Source: Winogradskyella endarachnes (GTDB lineage Bacteria; Bacteroidota; Bacteroidia; Flavobacteriales; Flavobacteriaceae). Taken from it: 64,000 nucleotides of DNA. The stretch's first letter is position 1. Each line of letters begins with the position of its first letter. The notes beneath the pieces were generated by a model. It was not told where the DNA came from, searched no databases, and saw only the letters and a program-made list of their open reading frames with translations. This document shows positions 56,635 to 64,000 of this stretch, one piece after another. The translations under genes were made by a program, and so were the position numbers. The stretch lies in assembly GCF_009741275.1 (NCBI RefSeq), contig NZ_WOWS01000001.1, forward strand, positions 1 through 64,000, in the 5' to 3' direction.

Positions 56635-56649
56635 TTCCCCAAAGGGGAA
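56635..56649. repeat. Short palindrome TTCCCC-AAA-GGGGAA
   Basis: A perfect 6-bp inverted repeat with an AAA loop lies 22 bases from the nested repeat element. Such TTCCCC/GGGGAA hairpins accompany the dispersed repeats of flavobacteria. It also lies after the oxidoreductase stop and may work as a weak terminator on the minus strand. Confidence 0.6.
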
Positions 56650-56748
56650 AACTGAAGCGTTTATGTTAATACTAATTTTATGGTTTCAAATTTAATTTCT
56701 AGCCGTAACCGTTTTCACTTGCTTATTGAAAGGGCTAGAGATGGACTA

Positions 56749-57708
56749 TTAAAACTGATTAATAATCATGTTAGCCACACGCAAAGCCTCAGTGCCATCG
56801 TGCAATGTTACAATAGGTTTAGTGTTGTTACTAATAGCATCTGCAAAAGTTTCTAACTCATCTAAAATAGCGTTGTTATTGGCTATTTCTGGATTGTCAA
56901 AGTAGATTTGTTTTTTTACGCCTTCTGCATTCTGTAGTATCATATCAAAATCGCCAGGATTATCTGGTGCATCTTTCATTTTAACAACTTCACATTTTTT
57001 TTCTAAAAAGTCTACAGAGATGTAAGCATCTTTTTGAAAGAAACGCGTTTTACGCATATTTTTTAATGAAATTCTACTTGCTGTAAGATTGGCAACACAG
57101 CCATTTTTAAATTCAATACGAGCATTGGCAATATCTGGTGTTTCACTTACTACAGAAACTCCACTAGCAGAAATATGCTTTACAGGCGATTGTACAACAG
57201 AAAGAATGATATCAATATCATGAATCATTAAATCTAAAACTACAGGCACATCTGTACCACGAGGGTTAAACTCGGCCAATCTGTGACACTCAATAAACAT
57301 TGGGTTGTTAATTTGGTCTTTTACACCAATAAAAGCAGGATTAAAACGCTCTACATGACCCACTTGTCCTTTAACACCATGTTCTGCAACTAACGTCCTA
57401 ATAGTTTCAGCCTCTTCAACAGTATTGGTTATTGGCTTTTCAATAAAAATATGTTTACCTTTTTTAATGGCTTGTTTAGCACAATCATAGTGAGAAAGGG
57501 TAGGTGTAACAATATCTACAACATCTACAGCTTCAATTAAATCGTCTATAGAATCATAGTATGTATAACCAAATTCTTCAACAACACGTTTTGCGTTTTC
57601 TGGATCTGCATCGTAAAAACCGACTAGATCATATTTATTAGATTGGTTAAGTAACCTTAAATGAATTTTACCAAGGTGTCCAGCACCAAGAACTCCAGCT
57701 TTTAGCAT
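56749..57708 (-). CDS. Gfo/Idh/MocA family oxidoreductase
   Basis: The 319-residue protein has an N-terminal NAD(P) fold (AGVLGAGHLGKIHLRLL), the conserved EKPITN motif in HIFIEKPITNTVEEAE, and GQVGHVERFNPAF. Further on, MIHDIDIILSVVQSP carries the usual His and Asp of the active site, and VANLTASRISLKNMR follows. The family acts on sugars, inositol or related compounds; the substrate is unknown. I chose ATG 57708; a TTG at 57726 overlaps the -7 element. It leads the minus-strand series that continues to miaA. Confidence 0.9.
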   Translation of the reverse strand: MLKAGVLGAGHLGKIHLRLLNQSNKYDLVGFYDADPENAKRVVEEFGYTYYDSIDDLIEAVDVVDIVTPTLSHYDCAKQAIKKGKHIFIEKPITNTVEEAETIRTLVAEHGVKGQVGHVERFNPAFIGVKDQINNPMFIECHRLAEFNPRGTDVPVVLDLMIHDIDIILSVVQSPVKHISASGVSVVSETPDIANARIEFKNGCVANLTASRISLKNMRKTRFFQKDAYISVDFLEKKCEVVKMKDAPDNPGDFDMILQNAEGVKKQIYFDNPEIANNNAILDELETFADAISNNTKPIVTLHDGTEALRVANMIINQF

Positions 57709-58018
57709 ATTATCAATTTTTACCAAAAATAAATGTTTTCGATTAGAAATTGAAAAAAGAAAATATAAAATAATGCGAAATTCATAAGGCTTTTAATTAT
57801 TGGAAATTCAAAATATTTATGTTTTCAATATTCAATTTTAATTGACTTTAATTTTGAATTAAAATGAAGTGATTCTAATAATTTAAAACTCAGTTTGTAA
57901 TCTAAAATGTACTACAGTGATTATAGACTTTTATGCACTATGATTGAAAAAATCTGGAACTTTCAATTTGAAAATTGTAATATTTTGAAGTATTTTTACC
58001 TTAAACTAAACTACGCTT
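57709..58018. other. 310-base A+T-rich divergent intergenic region
   Basis: The region separates the oxidoreductase gene (minus) from pcm (plus). Besides the -7 element at 57724-57731 it holds a loose A+T inverted repeat (ATTCAA at 57830-57835 and TTGAAT at 57854-57859). I see no open frame, RNA gene or repeat in it. Confidence 0.5.
57724..57731 (-). promoter_or_regulatory. -7 promoter element of the oxidoreductase gene
   Basis: The minus strand reads TATTTTTG, a perfect TAnnTTTG match 15 bases before the ATG at 57708. Confidence 0.5.
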
Positions 58019-58660
58019 TTGAAAGATACATTTAAGCATCAAGGAATGCGCCAACAACTTGTTGATACGCTTGTAAAAAAAGGAATTAAAGACCAAAACG
58101 TCTTAAAGGCAATAAATAAAATTCCTAGACATTTGTTTATGGATTCTGGCTTTATAGACCATGCTTACCAAGATAAAGCATTTCCTATTGCTGCTGACCA
58201 AACGATTTCACAACCTTATACTGTAGCATTTCAATCTGAATTATTACAAGTAAAACCAGGCGATAAAGTTTTAGAAATTGGTACTGGTAGTGGTTACCAA
58301 ACCGCTGTGCTTTTAGAACTTGGCGCAAAAGTTTATAGTATAGAGCGACAGCAAGAATTGTTTAAAAAAACCTCTAAATTTTTGCCTAAAATAGGATATC
58401 GTGCTAGAAAACTAATTTTTGGTGACGGTTATAAAGGTCTGTTAGATGAGGCACCTTTTCAAAGTATTATTGTAACAGCTGGTGCACCTTATGTTCCTAA
58501 TCCATTACTTAGTCAGTTAGCCGTTGGAGGACGTTTGGTAATCCCAGTTGGTGAAGATGTGCAAGTAATGACTATGTTTATAAGAAAAGGTTCTAAAGAA
58601 TTTGAAAAACACGAATTTGGTGATTTTAGATTTGTTCCAATGTTAGAGGATAAGAATTAA
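58019..58660 (+). CDS. pcm: Protein-L-isoaspartate O-methyltransferase
   Basis: PCM methylates damaged isoaspartyl residues so that they can revert. The 213-residue protein has IPRHLFMDSGFIDHAYQDKA, the conserved TISQPYTVAFQSELLQ, the SAM-binding VLEIGTGSGYQTAVLLE, FGDGYKGLLDEAPF and IIVTAGAPYVPNPLL. The start is TTG at 58019, since homologues begin with KDTFKHQG and no ATG precedes it. Length is normal. It stands alone on the plus strand. Confidence 0.96.
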   Translation: MKDTFKHQGMRQQLVDTLVKKGIKDQNVLKAINKIPRHLFMDSGFIDHAYQDKAFPIAADQTISQPYTVAFQSELLQVKPGDKVLEIGTGSGYQTAVLLELGAKVYSIERQQELFKKTSKFLPKIGYRARKLIFGDGYKGLLDEAPFQSIIVTAGAPYVPNPLLSQLAVGGRLVIPVGEDVQVMTMFIRKGSKEFEKHEFGDFRFVPMLEDKN

Positions 58661-58680
58661 AGAATATTCTAAAAAAGGTA

Positions 58681-59202
58681 TTAATCCGTAGTTAAATATT
58701 TCTCAGGAATTGGGTTTTCTTCAGATTCTTGAGTCCAATAAATATTAATAATCCACCAACGTTTACCGTCGTTAAATAACTGAACACTATTAATACCTCT
58801 CATAAAAGGTGTTGTGTCGTCTTTACTTTTAAAGGCTTGATAGGTTGTAAAAACATGAGCTATATTACCAAAGGTTTGCGTTTTTCTGCTGATTTCTACT
58901 TCGTGAAAACCGTTTTCTACTAGCCAATTTCCTGCAGTAGAAATGTAATCGTCTGGAGACATATACTTAACAACGCTTTCACCATTTTTATTTTTATTAG
59001 TAGCAATGAGCTTTGCGTCTTTTTGAAAGAGGTGCTTAAATAAATCCCAATCGCGTTTAACGCCTTTATCTCCTGATATTACGGAGTATAATGTGGCAAT
59101 TGTACTATCTATTGTTGCAACTTTACTTGAATAATCTTTTTTTTCTTCTTGTGCAGAGAGACTAATTGAAAAAAGTAATAGGATTAATGTGATTTTTTTC
59201 AT
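58681..59202 (-). CDS. NTF2-like exported protein
   Basis: The 173-residue protein has a signal peptide (about 1-17, SISLSAQ) and one NTF2/SnoaL-like domain (about 28-165), with the stretches DWDLFKHLFQKDAKLIATN, YISTAGNWLVENGFHEVE and VQLFNDGKRWWIINIYW. This is a common periplasmic fold in Bacteroidota and does not define a reaction. It begins 9 bases after the DUF5686 protein gene and is cotranscribed with it. Confidence 0.8.
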   Translation of the reverse strand: MKKITLILLLFSISLSAQEEKKDYSSKVATIDSTIATLYSVISGDKGVKRDWDLFKHLFQKDAKLIATNKNKNGESVVKYMSPDDYISTAGNWLVENGFHEVEISRKTQTFGNIAHVFTTYQAFKSKDDTTPFMRGINSVQLFNDGKRWWIINIYWTQESEENPIPEKYLTTD

Positions 59203-59211
59203 GTTATAAAC

Positions 59212-61677
59212 TTAAAAGAATTTTAAACCAAATACAACCGCATCACTTATAAATCCGCTTTGGTAAGATCGTAAATAATCGACTCTTAAGAAACGCCATT
59301 TTCCCCAGCCAATATTATCTAATCCAATAGAATATTCTTGATAAGGTTTAAAATCTGGCTGTGCTAAGACGTGTGCCCCAACTACTAAATTAAAATTTAG
59401 TTTGTTTAATAAAGGTACTTTTCCGAGTATAAAGCCATTAAAATCGTGTTCTGCATGTGCTTCAAAATAAGAATCGTTTGTACTTGCGCCATAATAATCT
59501 AAATTATTAAATACATTGGTGTAATTACCTTCTGTACTCACATGCGTAAGGTTGCCATTAAAGTGCTGGTAGTCTACAAAAGCGATGTCTTCTCCATTAA
59601 AGAATTTTCCGGCTTTTAGATTGTAGTTAAATCTACCTTTATCTTTTACGTTGAAAGATTGTGTTAAACGTATTTTAATTTGGTCAAAATTATAGGCACT
59701 GTTGGTGGCTCCAAATCCTTTTTCGTACCCTAAATACAAAGTAGGGTAATTATCGTTACCAATATTGTATTTAGCATCTGGATAACTCATGTATTCTTGT
59801 CCAAAGTTAATTCGCGCGTTTATGGTTCCTTTTAAAATATTATGGGTTTGGAATGGTTCAATGCCATAGGCCAATTCATTTAACGGATTATTACTTGTGT
59901 AAGCATCATTATCATCATTAATGTAAACTTGGTCTGAAGTATTAAACAATGCTTTTCGTCTTTGATAACTTATGCCTGCATATAATCTAAAACCGTTAAA
60001 AAGTTCTTCTGAATAGTTTAAAGATAAGTGGCTTTTATCATATAACTTCATATAATTATCTTCAAAAAACAAAGAACTCACACCATTTATTAAGGGTGTA
60101 ATTGGGTTTGAAGGATTAAATTGAGATGTAATTACACCTCCTGATAATGTTAAAAAAGGGTAGGAGGTATTATTAAATTTGTATGTAATTGCGCCTGTAG
60201 CACGCAATCTATCATCTGAAAATCCGTATTGTAAATCGCCATTAACACTTATGTACCTGTTATAGTCATCAAACCCTTTTGTGTAGAAAACATTTGCACC
60301 AATGGTGTATCCTTGAACCGTATTAAATTGTGTTGAAGTAGGAGGAATGTTAAATCCTAATCGATAATTTTTATATGAATTTTGATAGGTATAACCTAAA
60401 ATGTTTCCGAGTTTAAATTTGTTTTTTACAGCATCAATAGAGTCTAAATAAGGTTTAGATTCTCTTACTATTTGTATACTGTCTTTGGTGATGTAATCTG
60501 TACGTTCTTCTAATGTTAATGGAACAGGTCTAATTTTGTTCCAGAAAATTGAATCCTTTTTGTTGGCTTCATCTTCAAAAGACACAATTTCTTTATTAAA
60601 ATCTTTTCTTGTTAACGAGGTATTGAACTCGTAATTACTGTAAACTGCCGTAAAACGTCCATCGCCTTTAATGCCAAATAAACCATACTTAAAATCGATA
60701 CTTTGAGATATTCTCGCCCAAATATCATCGCTTTCAGAATACGAGAAACTTTGTTGTAAAGAAATCACATCTACAGCCGGAATCCTTGCTTGTATGCCTG
60801 TAATATCTAACTCTAAAGCATAAATATCCCATTGATTTTCTACAATATAAATAAAGCCTGAAAAAACAGGGTCGTTTTTACGTTTTGGTGTTACTTTAAT
60901 CTTGTTAATGAGGTTGCCTCTGTTATCATAGAAAACACCATCTAGTTTGTATTTGTAGTAACTAAAGGCGTTGTTGGCAATTGGAGATATAATTTCGTTT
61001 CCAAAATTAATGGTGTTATTATAAAAATTAAAGTCAACTTCTAATGCTGTGTTAAAGCTAAATCCATTACTGTTTCCGCTAATTTTTGAAGCAGAAATTC
61101 GTTCTTTAAGTTTATCTGGACTTAAAAACTGAATTTTAGAAATGGTTTCAGATAAATAGATAATGCCACTTCTTGTAGAATCTAATCCGCCTCCTAAATC
61201 GCCAACTTCTTGACCCATTATTTTCTCTGGAGCATCTTTAATTTTAATTAAACCTCTAGAGTAGAAGTCGGCTTTAAAAGATTCAATTTTATCGAGATTA
61301 GCTTGTCGTTGTGCCATAGCTTGCCGCATTATAGCATTGGCAGGATCGTTAGTGGCATCTACCAAAACTTCGCCTAGAGAAACAGATTCTTCTTCTAAGA
61401 CAATATCTAATTGATATGGAAATTTAGAAATTGACACCGATTTTTTAACCGTCTTATAACCCAAATAACTATATATAATTACATAGTCTTTGGGTTGTGA
61501 GATGTTGAGTTCGTAATAACCATCGTCATTACTTGTTGTCCCTTTGTATGTATTTTCTATTAAAATATTTACAAAAGGTAATGGATTATTGTTTTGGTCT
61601 GTGATGTTTCCGGTGATTTGTGCCGAAATTGAAGAACTGATCGCGATTAGAAAGATGAAGAGTAGTTTTTTTTGCAT
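59212..61677 (-). CDS. DUF5686 outer-membrane protein with carboxypeptidase-like regulatory domain
   Basis: The 821-residue protein has a signal peptide (about 1-19), a carboxypeptidase-regulatory-like domain (about 20-105; GNITDQNNNPLPFVNILIE and YNIS-type sheet) and the long DUF5686 region (about 115-821), which reads as an outer-membrane beta-barrel with many alternating aromatic strands and ends in FGLKFF. A conserved stretch is MRQAMAQRQANLDKIESF. It lacks a plug domain, so it is not a TonB receptor. The role is unknown. Confidence 0.88.
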   Translation of the reverse strand: MQKKLLFIFLIAISSSISAQITGNITDQNNNPLPFVNILIENTYKGTTSNDDGYYELNISQPKDYVIIYSYLGYKTVKKSVSISKFPYQLDIVLEEESVSLGEVLVDATNDPANAIMRQAMAQRQANLDKIESFKADFYSRGLIKIKDAPEKIMGQEVGDLGGGLDSTRSGIIYLSETISKIQFLSPDKLKERISASKISGNSNGFSFNTALEVDFNFYNNTINFGNEIISPIANNAFSYYKYKLDGVFYDNRGNLINKIKVTPKRKNDPVFSGFIYIVENQWDIYALELDITGIQARIPAVDVISLQQSFSYSESDDIWARISQSIDFKYGLFGIKGDGRFTAVYSNYEFNTSLTRKDFNKEIVSFEDEANKKDSIFWNKIRPVPLTLEERTDYITKDSIQIVRESKPYLDSIDAVKNKFKLGNILGYTYQNSYKNYRLGFNIPPTSTQFNTVQGYTIGANVFYTKGFDDYNRYISVNGDLQYGFSDDRLRATGAITYKFNNTSYPFLTLSGGVITSQFNPSNPITPLINGVSSLFFEDNYMKLYDKSHLSLNYSEELFNGFRLYAGISYQRRKALFNTSDQVYINDDNDAYTSNNPLNELAYGIEPFQTHNILKGTINARINFGQEYMSYPDAKYNIGNDNYPTLYLGYEKGFGATNSAYNFDQIKIRLTQSFNVKDKGRFNYNLKAGKFFNGEDIAFVDYQHFNGNLTHVSTEGNYTNVFNNLDYYGASTNDSYFEAHAEHDFNGFILGKVPLLNKLNFNLVVGAHVLAQPDFKPYQEYSIGLDNIGWGKWRFLRVDYLRSYQSGFISDAVVFGLKFF

Positions 61678-61884
61678 AAACTAATTGATTGATGATTAGG
61701 TAATGGTTTTAAGATTGATTTTACATCACAAACTTTGTGCCTTTTATAATTAAAGACGTTATTATATTAAAAAAGGTTGCTTTAATTGTAAAATTTTATA
61801 TGCTGTCTTCAAACTTAGGCTAATAAATAAAACGAAAAAGTTATAGGAATCTTAAAGTTATTTAAATAAATGAAAATAAAGAGG

Positions 61885-62721
61885 TTAATAGTTTTCAATT
61901 TTATTTAAAATTGTTCTAGGATTTGGAGTGAGCTTATTGTCTTCCCATTTTAAATTTATTTTAATAGAATTAGTTTCTTCCCAAATAGGATCATCATTAG
62001 ATTCTATATCTTCAGGGAATTGTCCATGTTCTTTCAAAAATAAAATCTTGTCTTTTTCTCCGTTAGGATTATTAGGAAAAATTAATATTTCGGATTCCCA
62101 AAACCCAATATCTGCACTAGAAGTTAAATCTAAAACTTTGTGTAAACCACTGTCATTTAAAAATAGATAAAAACCACCTGTATTTGCTTCACAAGATTCA
62201 GGTAAATAATTAAAGTAGAGAATATGATTTACATTTTCAATTCCTAGATTATCATGTAAGAAGATTCTAAAAAGGTAATTGTCACCCTTAAATTCCGTTA
62301 TGTTTTCTAAATAGTCAGAAGATTTATTTGTTAAAACTCGTGTAATGACGTACAATTTAGAGTTATCCATTTTAAAACTAAATAAAAATCTAGTTTCGTT
62401 ACTCTTCTTTTCAGTTATAGAGATTAAACCGCCAACGAGATACCCTTGTTTATCGTTATATTCTACTTTATACCATGGAGATTCAATGCCATTGTATAGG
62501 TAAGTTTTATCTGTAACTTCAATTATTTTTAGAGTTGTTCCAATTTTTAAAAGTGAAATAGTTTTAGCATCTGTAGATGGCTCATTTCTTAATTTTACAT
62601 TGTCTCCAAAAAGAAAAACAGTTTGATTGATTTTAAATTCCTGATCATATTCAAATTGACTAGAATTTTGGCCAATAACAATGTTGCAAATAAAAAATAC
62701 TAATAATATTATCTTTTTCAT
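61885..62721 (-). CDS. Exported SH3-domain protein
   Basis: The 278-residue protein has a signal peptide (about 1-18, ending VIGQ) and a bacterial SH3 domain (about 35-105) with VKLRNEPSTDAKTISLLKIG and WYKVEYNDKQGYLVGGLIS. The rest (about 110-278) is beta-rich with few known motifs. Such SH3 domains bind peptidoglycan peptides or other ligands in the envelope. I do not recognise the C-terminal part. It is a single gene with about 200 bases of plain A+T-rich sequence downstream. Confidence 0.8.
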   Translation of the reverse strand: MKKIILLVFFICNIVIGQNSSQFEYDQEFKINQTVFLFGDNVKLRNEPSTDAKTISLLKIGTTLKIIEVTDKTYLYNGIESPWYKVEYNDKQGYLVGGLISITEKKSNETRFLFSFKMDNSKLYVITRVLTNKSSDYLENITEFKGDNYLFRIFLHDNLGIENVNHILYFNYLPESCEANTGGFYLFLNDSGLHKVLDLTSSADIGFWESEILIFPNNPNGEKDKILFLKEHGQFPEDIESNDDPIWEETNSIKINLKWEDNKLTPNPRTILNKIENY

Positions 62722-62800
62722 CTTGAATTATTTACAAGTGAAGATAATAAAATAGGTTTAATTTGAAATAGAAAACAATAGATATAAAAAGGGATTTTTA

Positions 62801-63259
62801 TTACCTAAAATCTTTCTTAATACGAGCTAAATTACGCTTGTTGTCGCGATCTTTAATAGTTTCGCGCTTATCGTAGAGTTTTTTACCTTTTCCTAAGCCA
62901 ATAATCATTTTGGCATAACCTCTATCATCAACAAAAAGTTTTAAAGGAATAATGGCATTGCCTTTAACGTCAATTTCTTTTTTAAGCTTTTTAAGCTCTT
63001 TTTTATTAAGAAGTAATTTGCGCTCTGCCTTTGGTCTGTGGTTGTAGTAATTACCGTAAGCGTATTCTTCAACCGTCATGTTAATAACAAAAAGCTCTCC
63101 ACGGTCATTAAACTCACAAAAGCTTTCGGCAATAGACGCTTTACTGGCTCTAATAGATTTAATCTCTGTGCCGGTAAGAACAATTCCAGCCGTATATTTA
63201 TCTAATATTTCGTACTGAAATTTGGCTTTCTTATTAAGTATGTTGACCTTATTTTGCAT
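62801..63259 (-). CDS. smpB: SsrA-binding protein SmpB
   Basis: SmpB binds tmRNA and brings it to stalled ribosomes for trans-translation. The 152-residue protein begins VNILNKKAKFQYEILDKYTAG and has VLTGTEIKSIRASKASIAES, HRPKAERKLLLNKKEL and a basic C-terminal tail (GKGKKLYDKRETIKDRDNKR). I chose ATG 63259; the frame extends to a TTG at 63268, which lies in the -7 element. Length is normal. No tmRNA gene lies next to it in this window. Confidence 0.97.
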   Translation of the reverse strand: MQNKVNILNKKAKFQYEILDKYTAGIVLTGTEIKSIRASKASIAESFCEFNDRGELFVINMTVEEYAYGNYYNHRPKAERKLLLNKKELKKLKKEIDVKGNAIIPLKLFVDDRGYAKMIIGLGKGKKLYDKRETIKDRDNKRNLARIKKDFR

Positions 63260-63265
63260 GGTTGG

Positions 63266-63273
63266 CAAAGATA
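63266..63273 (-). promoter_or_regulatory. -7 promoter element of smpB
   Basis: The minus strand reads TATCTTTG, a perfect TAnnTTTG match ending 6 bases before the smpB ATG. The predicted transcript is leaderless or nearly so. Confidence 0.6.
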
Positions 63274-63368
63274 GGTTTTTAGTGAAAATTGTAAAAGTTT
63301 AAAGCTTGAAATGTTTTCTCTATGAATTAAGAATTTGTTAATACGTCATTAATTTGAAATCTAAACTT

Positions 63369-63376
63369 TAGTTTTG
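63369..63376 (+). promoter_or_regulatory. -7 promoter element of the DUF6503 gene
   Basis: TAGTTTTG is a perfect TAnnTTTG match 29 bases before the ATG at 63406. No TTG at the usual distance was found. Confidence 0.5.
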
Positions 63377-63405
63377 CGACTGTGTTTTTAGAAAATAAGT
63401 AACCC

Positions 63406-64000
63406 ATGAAAAATTATATTTTACTCCTATTAATTGCGGTTTGTTTTAGCTGTAAAAATGAAAATACTACAATTGATACATCTGTTATTGAAGGGCATAA
63501 AACGAAATTGACAGCAAATGATATTGTAAACAAATCAATTGAAGTTTCTGGTGGTGAAAAGTTTAAACAATCGAGTTTAAAATTTGAATTTAGAGATGTT
63601 TATTACCAAGCACTTCGTAAAAACCATGAGTTTCTTTTAGTTAGAATTTTAGTAAAAGATAACGATTCTATTTTTGATATGTTAAGTAATGTTGGTTTTG
63701 AACGTTACGACAATAAAGACTTCGTAAAGCTTGAAGATTCTATTGCCAAAACCTACGAAGCCTCTGTAAATTCTGTACATTATTTTTCAGTTTTACCTTA
63801 TGGATTAAATGACGAGGCTGTGAACAAAACATTATTAGCTGATGAGCAAATAAAGGGCAAAGATTATTATAAAGTAAAAGTGACTTTTAATAAAAATGGA
63901 GGAGGAGAAGATTTTGAAGATGTGTTTGTGTATTGGTTTGATAAGCAGAACTTTAAGATGGATTATTTAGCATACTCATATAACGAAGCATTTGGTGTGG
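63406..64000 (+). CDS. DUF6503 family lipoprotein, cut by the window end
   Basis: The frame opens with ATG at 63406 and stays open for 198 codons to the window end. It starts with a lipoprotein signal (LLIAVCFSCKN-type, Cys at about residue 16) and then IVNKSIEVSGGEKFKQSSLKF, FRDVYYQALR, SVHYFSVLPYGLNDEAVNK and VYWFDKQNFKMDYLAYSYN. This matches the DUF6503 family of flavobacterial lipoproteins, some of which are mislabelled as an aldolase. Its role is unknown. The C-terminus lies outside the window. Confidence 0.82.
   Translation, partial: MKNYILLLLIAVCFSCKNENTTIDTSVIEGHKTKLTANDIVNKSIEVSGGEKFKQSSLKFEFRDVYYQALRKNHEFLLVRILVKDNDSIFDMLSNVGFERYDNKDFVKLEDSIAKTYEASVNSVHYFSVLPYGLNDEAVNKTLLADEQIKGKDYYKVKVTFNKNGGGEDFEDVFVYWFDKQNFKMDYLAYSYNEAFGV

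Overview
The window looks like chromosomal DNA of a member of the Flavobacteriaceae (Bacteroidota). Base composition is strongly A+T rich. Promoters match the Bacteroidota pattern (TTG, about 19 bases, TAnnTTTG) and Shine-Dalgarno sequences are mostly absent. Typical Bacteroidota products are present: a type IX secretion (T9SS) sorting-domain protein, a TonB-dependent receptor paired with a DUF4249 lipoprotein, and DUF4835, DUF5686, DUF6095, DUF6503 and DUF6913 proteins. The genus cannot be fixed from the sequence alone; the protein flavour is that of marine genera such as Winogradskyella, Olleya or Psychroserpens.

Layout. Bases 1-105 hold the 3' end of a 5S rRNA and its terminator. From 182 to 13754 nearly everything is on the minus strand: DUF6095, murQ, DUF4249 and a TonB receptor; monomeric isocitrate dehydrogenase; a pentapeptide-repeat protein; a 717-base gene-poor stretch with a possible small RNA; rplS, a small membrane protein and trmD; a coiled-coil membrane protein; a long GAPDH; and an HtrA protease. 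A plus-strand block follows at 13914-17938 (dapF, GNAT, mltG, DUF2279, SLT-like protein). Next comes a minus-strand block with dnaA, a tyrosine phosphatase and a methyltransferase, then a minus-strand cluster with ribD, a HAD phosphatase, an EamA transporter and YigZ. At 24841-28230 are a GNAT, prmC and ligA. A split 5'-nucleotidase pair (minus) is divergent from DUF6913-dapA.

The plus-strand run bamD, rpoZ, coaBC, DUF4835, recN, fabI (32357-38223) joins outer-membrane assembly, transcription, coenzyme A, DNA repair and lipid synthesis. After it come a 1244-residue secreted T9SS protein, a glycosyltransferase-YbbR-coaE group, a two-component system resembling RprX/RprY, and a VanZ protein. 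From 47804 to 57708 a long minus-strand series carries miaA, an ion channel, DUF3857, an exonuclease/GIY-YIG fusion, yggS, DUF1015, an M23 peptidase, a 3-hydroxyacyl-CoA dehydrogenase and a Gfo/Idh/MocA oxidoreductase. The end holds pcm, an NTF2-like protein, DUF5686, an SH3 protein, smpB and a DUF6503 lipoprotein cut by the window edge.

Most of the window is ordinary core genome. No phage, insertion sequence, CRISPR array, defence island or biosynthetic cluster was seen, and I do not claim a new multi-gene system. The points most worth a second look are: an exonuclease gene whose conserved first codon is ATA; a possible minus-strand structured RNA at 7611-7809; tandem operator-like repeats between htrA and dapF; a palindromic repeat inserted in frame in prmC; a nested repeat element and a six-copy heptamer array around the hydroxyacyl-CoA dehydrogenase gene; a terminator-like hairpin in the dnaA leader; and several promoters so close to start codons that the transcripts should be leaderless or nearly so.
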